Source: Flavobacterium limi
Lineage (GTDB): Bacteria; Bacteroidota; Bacteroidia; Flavobacteriales; Flavobacteriaceae
Assembly (NCBI RefSeq): GCF_010645075.1
Contig: NZ_JAADZV010000007.1
Span: forward strand, 1 to 64,000
Direction of reading: 5' to 3'
DNA: 64,000 bases
Within the stretch, counting starts at the first letter, position 1. Each line of letters opens with the position of its first letter. Below the pieces are notes generated by a model. The model did no database searches, had not been told where the DNA came from, and saw only the letters and a program-made list of their open reading frames with translations. A program made the position numbers and the translations under genes. Positions 36,762 through 44,328 of this stretch are shown here, piece by piece.

Positions 36762-37844
36762 TTATGCGTTGAAAATTTTCTCCTGGTGACCAATACTTTC
36801 CTGGTGAATAGCTTTGAACATTCTCAAAACAAACTCTTCAGTAAGACCTTTTTTCTCGCCTTCCAAAATCATTTTTCCTAAGATTTCGTTCCAACGGCTG
36901 TTTTGAAGAATTGCAACATTAGCATCTTTTTTCACCTGACCAATTTCGTCAGCCACTTTCATACGTTTTCCTAATAACTCTAATAAGTTAGCATCAAGTA
37001 CATCGATGTTAGCTCTTAATTTAGTCATTTTTTGGCTGTACTCATCTGTAGTATCATCCGTTTTTCTGATAGTCAAATCTTTGATTATTTGTTTCAAAGT
37101 ATCCGGAGTAACCTGTTGAGCAGCATCAGACCAGGCATTGTCCGGATCGATATGAGTTTCGATAATCATACCGTCGTAGTTCAGGTCTAAAGCCTCTTGC
37201 GTTACTTCAAAAATCATTTTACGATCTCCTGTAATGTGAGATGGATCGATGATTAATGGTAAATCAGGGAATTTGTTTTGCAATTCGATAGCAATCTGCC
37301 ATTCCGGAATGTTTCTGTATTTTGTTTTTTCGTAAGTAGAGAAACCTCTGTGGATTACACCTAATTTCTCGATACCAGCCATATGTAAACGCTCAACACC
37401 ACCTAACCATAAAGCTAAATCCGGGTTTACAGGGTTTTTCACCAAAACAATTTTATCAGTTCCTTTTAATGTATCAGCAATTTCCTGAACTGCGAAAGGG
37501 TTTGCTGTTGTACGTGCACCAACCCATAATACGTCGATATCATATTCTAAAGCTAGTTTACAATGCGCTGCAGTTGCAACTTCAGTTCCCATTAATAAAC
37601 CAGTTTCAGCTTTTGCTTTTTGTAACCATTTTAATCCAATTTCTCCAATACCTTCAAACCCTCCCGGACGCGTTCTTGGTTTCCAGATTCCCGCTCTGAA
37701 TACGCTTACTTTTGAATCTTTCAATTCGTGAGCGATTTTCAAAACCTGATCTTCCGTTTCTGCACTACAAGGTCCAGCTATCACAAGTGGGTGATCTAAA
37801 TTGAAATCTTCTAACCACTTTCTCATTTCTTTCTTATTTTCCAT
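36762..37844 (-). CDS. aroG: Bifunctional DAHP synthase/chorismate mutase
   Basis: First step of the shikimate pathway (PEP plus erythrose-4-phosphate) fused to the chorismate-to-prephenate step. The 360 residues comprise a type I DAHP synthase domain (about 1-255: VIAGPCSAET, RAGIWKPRTRPGGFEG, KNPVNPDLALW, DPSHITG, IIETHIDP) and an AroQ-class chorismate mutase (about 268-355: RANIDVLDANLLELLGKRMKVADEIG). The chorismate mutase may let prephenate-pathway products control DAHP synthase, as known for this fusion. Last gene of the operon, 12 bases after tyrA. Confidence 0.94.
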   Translation of the reverse strand: MENKKEMRKWLEDFNLDHPLVIAGPCSAETEDQVLKIAHELKDSKVSVFRAGIWKPRTRPGGFEGIGEIGLKWLQKAKAETGLLMGTEVATAAHCKLALEYDIDVLWVGARTTANPFAVQEIADTLKGTDKIVLVKNPVNPDLALWLGGVERLHMAGIEKLGVIHRGFSTYEKTKYRNIPEWQIAIELQNKFPDLPLIIDPSHITGDRKMIFEVTQEALDLNYDGMIIETHIDPDNAWSDAAQQVTPDTLKQIIKDLTIRKTDDTTDEYSQKMTKLRANIDVLDANLLELLGKRMKVADEIGQVKKDANVAILQNSRWNEILGKMILEGEKKGLTEEFVLRMFKAIHQESIGHQEKIFNA

Positions 37845-37856
37845 CTTTATTATAGT

Positions 37857-38714
37857 TTACTTTTTAATTGTTAATCCGTTTAATATCTCTTTAATTTTAT
37901 TTGTGCTTTCCATTTCGTTAAAAATGGCATTGTAATCTTCTTCTTTTAACAAATCCCTAAACCGGCTCAGGTTTGAAATATATTCTTCTAAGGTTTCCAG
38001 AACGTGTTCTTTATTCTGCTTAAAAATCGGTGTCCACATGGCCGGCGAACTTTTTGCCAGACGAACGGTACTTTCAAATCCACTTCCCGCCATGTCAAAA
38101 ATATCCTGCTCGTCTTTTTCCTTATTCATGACCGTTTTCCCGAGCATAAACGAACTGATGTGCGATAAATGCGAAACGTAAGCTATGTGTTTGTCGTGCG
38201 AAACCGGATCCATATATCGAATTCTCATTCCAATTTCTGCAAAAAGTTTCAAAGCTTTTTCCTGCAGTTTAAAAGTGGTTTTTTCCACTTCGCAGATAAT
38301 GTTTGTTTTTCCTTTAAACAAACCTTTTATTGCTGCGGATGGTCCGGAAAACTCTGTTCCTGCAATTGGATGTGTAGCTATAAAATTTCTTCTTTTCGGG
38401 TGACTGGCAACTGCATCGCAAATTGGTTTTTTAGTCGATCCTACTTCAAAAACAATCGTTTTGTCTCCAACCGCATCCAGCACTTTTGGCAAAACAATCA
38501 ATGCAACATCTACCGGAACAGAAACAATTACAAAATCAGCTTCCGCCAAATCTTCAAAGTTCCCTGCCTGATCGATAACACCCAAATTAATTGCCTCCTG
38601 CAAATGATTTTCGTTCTTATCGATCCCAAAAATAGTCGCAGTCGGATGCTTTTCTTTGATGTCCAGCACCATCGAACCGCCTATTAATCCTATTCCTATT
38701 ACGTATACTTTCAT
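37857..38714 (-). CDS. tyrA: Prephenate dehydrogenase
   Basis: NAD(P)-dependent oxidative decarboxylation of prephenate to 4-hydroxyphenylpyruvate, the Tyr branch. Starting with MKVYVIGIGLIGGSMV, the Rossmann GxGxxG begins at residue 7; ATHPIAGTEFSG holds the family catalytic His. The open frame extends to 38777, but those extra 21 codons are translated Flavo-1-like repeat, so the ATG at 38714 (285 residues) is chosen. There is no fused chorismate mutase, which is instead on the downstream AroG protein. Confidence 0.93.
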   Translation of the reverse strand: MKVYVIGIGLIGGSMVLDIKEKHPTATIFGIDKNENHLQEAINLGVIDQAGNFEDLAEADFVIVSVPVDVALIVLPKVLDAVGDKTIVFEVGSTKKPICDAVASHPKRRNFIATHPIAGTEFSGPSAAIKGLFKGKTNIICEVEKTTFKLQEKALKLFAEIGMRIRYMDPVSHDKHIAYVSHLSHISSFMLGKTVMNKEKDEQDIFDMAGSGFESTVRLAKSSPAMWTPIFKQNKEHVLETLEEYISNLSRFRDLLKEEDYNAIFNEMESTNKIKEILNGLTIKK

Positions 38715-38728
38715 ATTCTTTTTTATTA

Positions 38729-38811
38729 GAAGCTTATTCCTGCTATCCGCTGTATCTTTTATGACTAACCCCGCCATAAAAGGATGTCGCTACTATCAGG
38801 GCTAGGGCTTC
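38729..38811 (-). ncRNA. Flavo-1-like structured repeat, copy C
   Basis: Minus strand: AGCCCTGATAGTAGCGACATCC, CTTTTATG...CATAAAAG inner arm around GCGGGGTTAGT, then ATACAGCGGATAGCAGGAATAAGCTTC. The outer pair is CCTG/CAGG here and CCCG/CGGG in copies D and E. It lies in the spacer of the aromatic operon, in the direction of transcription, 15 bases before tyrA. Confidence 0.65.
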
Positions 38812-38829
38812 TCGTTTTTTGAAGACCTT

Positions 38830-38857
38830 TGTCATTGCGAGGCACGAAGCAATGACA
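38830..38857. repeat. TGTCATTGCGAGGCACGAAGCAATGACA-type dispersed hairpin
   Basis: A 9-bp stem (TGTCATTGC/GCAATGACA) with a 10-base loop, of the widespread CATTGCGAGG...CGAAGCAATG kind in Bacteroidota. It lies in the spacer between the aminotransferase gene and tyrA, directly upstream of copy C. Confidence 0.65.
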
Positions 38858-38898
38858 CTATGTCAAAAATCTTAATTCTTGATTCTAAAATCTTAATA

Positions 38899-40044
38899 CT
38901 AAAAACGATCAATCGCTTCCTGTATCTTTTCCTCCTTAACACATAATGAGAACCTGATATATCCTTCACCGTTGCTTCCAAAAATGGTTCCCGGCGTAAT
39001 GAAAATATGTTTCTCATATAATATTTCGTCAATGAACTTCTCTGCTGATTCGATTCCTTCCGGAAGTTTTGCCCAAACAAATAAGCCAACTCCTTCTTTA
39101 TACACTTTACACCCTAGTTTCTCAGCCAGTTTTTCGGTTAATTCTCTTCTTCGTCTGTAGATTTTATTATTGTCTTCAAACCATGACTTATCACATTTCA
39201 AAGCGGCAATCGCTCCTTTCTGAATCCCGTAGAACATTCCGCTGTCCATATTGCTTTTTACTTTTAGCACTGCATCGATAATTTCAGGATTTCCTAGAAC
39301 CATTCCGACTCTCCAGCCTGCCATGTTGAAAGTTTTACTAAGTGAATTCAATTCTAAAGCCACCTCTTTCGCACCTTCAACCTGCAACAAACTCATCGGA
39401 TTATCATTCAGAACAAAACTATACGGATTGTCGTTGATCAATAAAATGTTGTGTTTTTTAGCAAAAGCAACCAATTTTTCAAATAACGCTAAACTTCCTC
39501 TAGCTCCTGTTGGCATGTGCGGATAACCCAGCCACATAATTTTCACTTTCGAAAGATCCAGTTTTTCTAAAGCTTCAAAATCCGGTTCCCAGGAGTTTTC
39601 TTCTTTCAAATCATAATAAACCGGAACTGCTTCTACCAAATTAGTTACCGAAGTATAAGTCGGATACCCTGGATTCGGAATCAAAACGTGATCACCTGGA
39701 TTTAAAAATGCCAACGAAATATGCATAATTCCTTCTTTCGAACCCATCAATGGTAAAATCTCATTATTCGGATTCACTGCAACACCAAACTGATCTTTAT
39801 AAAAATCCGCCATCGCCTGTCTCATTTCCGGTAATCCCTGATAGCTTTGATAACCATGTCCGTTTTCATCCTGAATTGCCGCACCGACTGCTTCAATGAC
39901 TGCTTTTGACGGACTCAAATCAGGGCTTCCAATTCCCATACTGATGATCGGTTTTCCTTCAGACATCAGCTGTCTCACTTCTCTCAGTTTTGAGGAGAAG
40001 TAGTATTCTTCAACTGGGCCTAATCGTTTTGCTGTTGTAATCAT
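38899..40044 (-). CDS. Class I aminotransferase, likely aromatic
   Basis: PLP aminotransferase of fold type I (381 residues) with GIGSPDLSPS (near 37-46), YPTYTSV, DNPYSF and the Schiff-base lysine motif SLSKTFNMAGWRVG (near 222-235). Its place between pheA and tyrA suggests conversion of phenylpyruvate and 4-hydroxyphenylpyruvate to Phe and Tyr; this role is inference, since LL-diaminopimelate-type relatives look alike. It lies 85 bases after pheA. Confidence 0.88.
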   Translation of the reverse strand: MITTAKRLGPVEEYYFSSKLREVRQLMSEGKPIISMGIGSPDLSPSKAVIEAVGAAIQDENGHGYQSYQGLPEMRQAMADFYKDQFGVAVNPNNEILPLMGSKEGIMHISLAFLNPGDHVLIPNPGYPTYTSVTNLVEAVPVYYDLKEENSWEPDFEALEKLDLSKVKIMWLGYPHMPTGARGSLALFEKLVAFAKKHNILLINDNPYSFVLNDNPMSLLQVEGAKEVALELNSLSKTFNMAGWRVGMVLGNPEIIDAVLKVKSNMDSGMFYGIQKGAIAALKCDKSWFEDNNKIYRRRRELTEKLAEKLGCKVYKEGVGLFVWAKLPEGIESAEKFIDEILYEKHIFITPGTIFGSNGEGYIRFSLCVKEEKIQEAIDRF

Positions 40045-40129
40045 GATTCTTATAAATTCTCTTTTAGAGTTTTCTATTTTTAATCCCGAAGGATTTGGAA
40101 TTTGTTTTTTTTTTAATTTGAAATTTCCT

Positions 40130-40960
40130 TTACAAAGGTTTTGTATTTCTATATTCTCCCAACACCTTAAAATATTCTGCCATTATATTCAATAGCGCTT
40201 TTGCTTTTGCATAATCTTCGTATTTCTCAAAAGTTACATCTACGAAAAACGAATATTTCCATGGCGTTTCAATTTTTGGAAGCGACTGAATTTTTGTTAA
40301 ATTCAATTTGCAGTCACTCATTACATTTAGAACCGCTGCCAGACTTCCTCTTTTATGATCCAGTTCAAATTTGATGGAAGCTCTGTTGATTTCGCTTTCA
40401 GGCAAAAATGAATTTTGTTTTTTAATGATTACAAAACGGGTCATATTGTTTTTGATCGTCTGAATCTCCGGGGCAATAATTTCCAGATCGTACATTTCTG
40501 AAGCTACTTTACTTCCTATTGCTGCAATTCCGGTTAATTGTTTTTCCTGAATTCTTCTTGCCGTTTCGGCCGTATCTTTATCCTCAACCAATTTGATATT
40601 TGGATATTGTTTCAGGAAATCCATGCATTGCAAAAGTGCCATCGGGTGCGAATGAACTTCTTTTATATCTTCAATCTTCTGACCTTTTAAAGCCATTAAA
40701 TTTTGGTGAATGCTCAAATAATGTTCTCCAATAATGTGCAAATTATTCTTGTCTATCAAAGCATAATTCGGAATAATCGGACCTGCAATCGAGTTTTCAA
40801 TCGCCATAACGGCCTGATCTGTTTTTCCGGCAATAAGGCTGTCAATCAGTTCTTCAAAAGACAGGCATTCATCAATATCTACATTTTCAGCAAAATACTC
40901 TTTCACTACCTGATGATGAAAAGAACCTTTGATACCTTGTATTGCAATTTTAGTTGTCAT
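40130..40960 (-). CDS. pheA: Prephenate dehydratase with ACT domain
   Basis: Prephenate to phenylpyruvate, the Phe branch. The 276 residues have the periplasmic-binding-protein-like catalytic domain (1-185, with VMAIENSIAGPI and the catalytic NNMTRFVII, the TRF motif) and a C-terminal ACT domain (about 195-270: KRGSLAAVLNVMSDCKLNLT, the GALxxxL-type Phe-binding loop). No chorismate mutase domain is attached. First structural gene of the operon, immediately behind an attenuator with a Phe-rich leader peptide. Confidence 0.94.
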   Translation of the reverse strand: MTTKIAIQGIKGSFHHQVVKEYFAENVDIDECLSFEELIDSLIAGKTDQAVMAIENSIAGPIIPNYALIDKNNLHIIGEHYLSIHQNLMALKGQKIEDIKEVHSHPMALLQCMDFLKQYPNIKLVEDKDTAETARRIQEKQLTGIAAIGSKVASEMYDLEIIAPEIQTIKNNMTRFVIIKKQNSFLPESEINRASIKFELDHKRGSLAAVLNVMSDCKLNLTKIQSLPKIETPWKYSFFVDVTFEKYEDYAKAKALLNIMAEYFKVLGEYRNTKPL

Positions 40961-40966
40961 ATAGTC

Positions 40967-40995
40967 AAAAAAAAATCCTGATTTTCATCAGGATT
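40967..40995 (-). terminator. Attenuator terminator before pheA
   Basis: 9-bp perfect stem with a four-base loop and nine consecutive Us on the minus strand. Confidence 0.9.
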
Positions 40996-41048
40996 GTATA
41001 TTAGTTTTATTTGTCTTAAATTTTGTTTCAAATAACCATAGCACAATC

Positions 41049-41108
41049 CTAACTTCTACTAAAGAAGAAATAAAAGTTGTTGCTAAAATAAAAACGGTTA
41101 GTTGCCAT
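41049..41108 (-). CDS. Phe/Tyr-rich leader peptide of the aromatic attenuator
   Basis: ATG (41108) to TAG (41049) encodes 19 residues, MATNRFYFSNNFYFFFSRS: six Phe and two Tyr codons, including FYF and FYFFF runs. This composition matches the end products of the downstream genes (pheA, tyrA). Ribosomes stalled at the Phe/Tyr codons would leave the anti-terminator segment free, while ribosomes reaching the stop codon would cover it. It is too short for usual gene finders. No Shine-Dalgarno is needed in this phylum; the leader ATG follows an A-rich tract. Confidence 0.8.
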   Translation of the reverse strand: MATNRFYFSNNFYFFFSRS

Positions 41109-41137
41109 TTTGTTTGTGTTATTTTTTAAATTCTGTG

Positions 41138-41167
41138 CGAATGTATAAATTATTTTAACCGCACCAA
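41138..41167 (-). promoter_or_regulatory. Promoter of the pheA operon
   Basis: TTG (41167-41165), 19 bases, TACATTCG (41145-41138): one mismatch from TAnnTTTG. The start point would be near 41131, leaving a leader of about 25 bases before the peptide. Confidence 0.6.
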
Positions 41168-41346
41168 AAAAAATAATGCATTTTATGAAACAAAAAAGGA
41201 TTTCTTAACAAAATTGACTTGTTTTGTATGATATTTTAATAAATCAGGCTTAAAATGAGATTTTTACAATTGGTTTTTTGGAAGTTTTATAATTCAATTT
41301 TAGAAGATTGTCATTTAGATGAAGTTAATTAACCAAAAGTATTTTC

Positions 41347-41431
41347 TTAGCCCCGATGGAAGTGGAAATCCTTTTGTGCCGGGGTTCGGCACAAAAGATT
41401 TGAACGTACAGCGGGAAATAGCTCCTAAAAA
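41347..41431 (+). ncRNA. Flavo-1-like structured repeat, copy D
   Basis: TAGCCCCGATGGAAGTGG, AAATCCTTTTGTGCC/GGCACAAAAG stem around GGGGTT, then GATTTGAACGTACAGCGGGAAATAGCTCC. Outer arms AGC-CCCG and CGGG-AAATA-GCT pair; the inner stem is 10 bp. It abuts the convergent DUF1501 stop at 41433. Confidence 0.65.
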
Positions 41432-41432
41432 T

Positions 41433-42596
41433 TTAAAACAATCCCGCAACCGGACTATTTTTAATTCCGATTTTTGAGTAATCAAAACTCATTTTTTGCT
41501 GTAACAGTGAAGCGTACACCGATCTAAAATCAATTTGGTGTTTTAAATCGCCGTTATCCAAATCGGCTAAATTTGGATTATTGCCTAAAATTGTTCCTTT
41601 ATTATTTCCTCCAATAACGAACATTGGAGCCGCTGTTCCGTGATCGGTTCCGCTTCCGTTGTCTTTTACGCGTCTTCCAAATTCAGAAAAAACAACGATT
41701 GTAACATTTTGAAGCAATTGTGCCTGCTTAAGGTCCGTATAAAAACTAAATAGCGCATCATTCAATTCTGTCAATTTGCGTTCGTGAATAGAAAGCTGAT
41801 TGTCATGCGTGTCGAATCCGCCAAGGGAAGTATAATACACTTTTGAATTCAGGTTTCCTTTTACCAGTCTTGCAATCCATTCCAGATTTTTTGACAATCC
41901 GGTTTTTGGATAACTAATTTCTGTTTTTGATTGTTTGAGAGCATTCTGAATATCATCTGAACCTTCTACAACCGAATTGGCAATTTTTCGAACAAAATCC
42001 AATTGCGGATTATCGGATAGTTTTTCATTTTCCTTATTTGATTTCACCTTAAAACGATCTGGGTCTTTTACTGTGATGGTGTTCGGTTCCATTCCTTTTA
42101 ATGCCAGATTATCTATAGCATCAAGATTGATACCGGCTGTTGGCTGATGATCGTGACACTGTAAATCTAAATATCTGCCTAACCAGCCTTCATTAATGTA
42201 TTTATTGGAATCTGCAGCTGTCTGCCAAATTTCCTGACTGCGAAAATGTGAACGAACCGGTTCAGGATATCCTACATTCTGAATTACGGTTAAATCTCCG
42301 TTTTGCTGCATCTGTGCAAAATCTTTTAATGCAGGATGAAACGCCATTCCTTTGTTTTTACCTACCACAACATCTTTGTTCAGGGCAATTTTGGTTCTAA
42401 AATCATAATACAAAGGATCTTCGTACGGAATAAAAGTATTCAGTCCGTCGTTTCCTCCGTTGAGCTGAACAAATACCAGACATTGCTCTCCAATTACCAA
42501 ATTACTTTGTTCACCAAATGCATGCAAAAAACTTGGAAGCACCAGCATTCCGCCGGTAAATGTTCCTGTTAAGCTTAGAAAATTTCTTCTGTTCAT
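41433..42596 (-). CDS. DUF1501 family protein with Tat-like signal
   Basis: 387 residues with N-terminal MNRRNFLSLTGTFTGGMLVL, a twin-arginine-like signal, followed by the DUF1501 alkaline-phosphatase-superfamily fold: QLNGGNDGLNTFIP near 47-60 and a later GGFDTHDNQ and EFGRRVKDNGSGTDHGTAAP. The GTDHG motif is usual for the family. Members are always paired with DUF1800; function is unknown, possibly an extracellular hydrolase. It follows the DUF1800 gene by 11 bases. Confidence 0.9.
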   Translation of the reverse strand: MNRRNFLSLTGTFTGGMLVLPSFLHAFGEQSNLVIGEQCLVFVQLNGGNDGLNTFIPYEDPLYYDFRTKIALNKDVVVGKNKGMAFHPALKDFAQMQQNGDLTVIQNVGYPEPVRSHFRSQEIWQTAADSNKYINEGWLGRYLDLQCHDHQPTAGINLDAIDNLALKGMEPNTITVKDPDRFKVKSNKENEKLSDNPQLDFVRKIANSVVEGSDDIQNALKQSKTEISYPKTGLSKNLEWIARLVKGNLNSKVYYTSLGGFDTHDNQLSIHERKLTELNDALFSFYTDLKQAQLLQNVTIVVFSEFGRRVKDNGSGTDHGTAAPMFVIGGNNKGTILGNNPNLADLDNGDLKHQIDFRSVYASLLQQKMSFDYSKIGIKNSPVAGLF

Positions 42597-42607
42597 AATG
42601 ATAAACT

Positions 42608-44005
42608 TTAAATTAATTGGTACTCCGGTAATTTAGTGATATAATTAAATAAACGAACAACTGCATTATTGGCATTAGGATTTTTAGGATCAAAATCATA
42701 TTTAAGCAGGGTTTCCATATCTTTTTGCATGGATTCATTCACATTAAACAATAACCTGTTGGATAGTTCGGCTATGATGTTTTTATTATTTCCGTTGGCG
42801 TCAAATTCAACTTTTACCTCTCTTTTCTCCAATTCCATTTTAGGCTTCGGATTTTCACTAGTCATTGAATTAATTACTTTTTTTGAAAGCTTCCGTCCGC
42901 CGCAAAGTAAGTCCGAAGTATTATTTCGCTGCAGATACACCTGTGAGGTAAGCCATGAATTTCCTCCATCCCAGCCTTTCACATTGACCTGATTGTACAA
43001 ATCCATCCCCTGCTGTTTTAGAAAAGCAACAATCATCGCTTCATCATAATCCTTCAGCTGCAATTCATCAATAAGCTGAAAAACATACACCAAAGGATCT
43101 TTGATTTTATTGCCTGAAATATCTTTGGTATATTCTTCGGTAAATATTTTAGTCAGTAAGGGCTTCATTTCAAAATTTACTTTTTTGAAATAATCGCCAT
43201 AATATTTTATCGATTCTTCTGACGGGGCATCATAAAGAAACCATTTCAGGATCTTACGTGTAATGAGATACGGAATACTTTTTTGTTCGAAAATGATATC
43301 CACCAGATCATCCGCTTTCCAGTTTCCTGTCCGTCCAAAATAGGTTTTATTGCTGTTGTCTTCTAAATTTTTTCTGTAAACCGCTTCTTCATCACCATAA
43401 TTTAATCCTGCCAACGCCCGTGCACCGTTTTTAATATCTTCTTCGGTATAATTCCCGATTCCGATAGTGAATAATTCCAGTAATTCACGGCTTAGGTTTT
43501 CGTTGATTTTGCCTTTTTTATTATCGACATTATCCAGATATTTGACCATGGCGTTGGATTTTATGATCTTCTTGGTCAGTTCCTTGAAATTTCCAAAAGC
43601 ATTTTCACGCAAAATCATATTGTGCTGGTAGATCCAGTAGTTGATTTTTACTTTTTGTGAAGTGGACACAAAATGATTGTGCCAGAAACAAACCATTTTT
43701 TCGCGTAACGGAAATTCATCCGTATCCATTTTTGCAATCCACCATTTTTTAAGTTCAGCTGTAGTCTGGGTTTCTTTTTTCTGGATTTTATTTTTTTCTT
43801 CGGGATCAAGATTCTTTACGGATTGACGTAATTCTTTGTATTCAGCAATTGTTTTAGGAGTATCCTGTAAAAAAGCAGGAAGTTGTGTATCAAACTTTGA
43901 ATCGTATGATCGCTTTAAAAATTTTTCTAATCCAATTTTTTCGATTTTCGCAGCTTCTTTTCCTGAGAAGCCCAATCGTAACGACCAAAGATTGCTTTTT
44001 TTCAT
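42608..44005 (-). CDS. DUF1800 family protein
   Basis: 465-residue all-alpha DUF1800 protein: MVCFWHNHFVSTSQKVK near 105-121, LLELFTIGIGNYTEEDIKNGARALAG near 173-198 and GWDGGNSWLTSQVYLQRNN near 338-356. Without an obvious signal peptide. Genes of this family lead DUF1501 genes in many bacteria, here with an 11-base spacer. The pair is bracketed by Flavo-1-like copies E (upstream) and D (downstream). Confidence 0.9.
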   Translation of the reverse strand: MKKSNLWSLRLGFSGKEAAKIEKIGLEKFLKRSYDSKFDTQLPAFLQDTPKTIAEYKELRQSVKNLDPEEKNKIQKKETQTTAELKKWWIAKMDTDEFPLREKMVCFWHNHFVSTSQKVKINYWIYQHNMILRENAFGNFKELTKKIIKSNAMVKYLDNVDNKKGKINENLSRELLELFTIGIGNYTEEDIKNGARALAGLNYGDEEAVYRKNLEDNSNKTYFGRTGNWKADDLVDIIFEQKSIPYLITRKILKWFLYDAPSEESIKYYGDYFKKVNFEMKPLLTKIFTEEYTKDISGNKIKDPLVYVFQLIDELQLKDYDEAMIVAFLKQQGMDLYNQVNVKGWDGGNSWLTSQVYLQRNNTSDLLCGGRKLSKKVINSMTSENPKPKMELEKREVKVEFDANGNNKNIIAELSNRLLFNVNESMQKDMETLLKYDFDPKNPNANNAVVRLFNYITKLPEYQLI

Positions 44006-44116
44006 AACAAAGAGGTTAGTTTAAAAGTAAGACTTTGTTTGTGTAAAAAGGTTTAAAAGAAAGTTCTACCCGCTTAGATTCTAAAACGAAGACTTCTTAT
44101 CAAATATTATCATTTC

Positions 44117-44246
44117 CTAGCCCCGATTGCAGTGGAAATCCTTTTTATTTTTCCTTTAAAAATAAAAAGATTACTTCACATTATATTATTTAATTGGAGT
44201 TCAGTGAACCTTGTTTGCAACGAAAAGCGGGAAATAGCTCCTAAAA
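44117..44246 (+). ncRNA. Flavo-1-like structured repeat, copy E with insertion
   Basis: TAGCCCCGATTGCAGTGG, AAATCCTTTTTATTTTT...AAAAATAAAAAGATT, then an extra stretch of about 50 bases (44170-44224) and the 3' block AGCGGGAAATAGCTCCT. The outer CCCG/CGGG pair and the inner A/T stem are kept, so the insertion sits in a variable joining segment. Noncoding region 44006-44328 otherwise shows nothing. Confidence 0.6.
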
Positions 44247-44328
44247 AACAAAAGCAGCTATCATTACAATAACTGCTTTCATATAAATATATTTTAAAAA
44301 TCTAAAATCTTAGATCTAAACTCTAAAA

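Larger units (their letters stand above)
40961..41137 (-). promoter_or_regulatory. Transcription attenuator of the Phe/Tyr operon
   Basis: On the minus strand from the promoter: leader peptide gene (41108-41049), then AGGATTGT (41050-41043) beginning at the leader stop and exactly complementary to ACAATCCT (40997-40990), which is the 5' part of the following hairpin AATCCTGAT/ATCAGGATT (40995-40987/40982-40974, TTTC loop in the plus reading) with nine Us (40975-40967). Pairing of AGGATTGT with ACAATCCT would block the terminator. The hairpin ends seven bases before the pheA ATG. Confidence 0.85.

Noticed and set aside
38169..39526. Plus-strand ORFs across tyrA and the aminotransferase, and a minus-strand ORF at 38832-39089
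   Set aside because: Overlap well-supported genes in other frames; no independent evidence.
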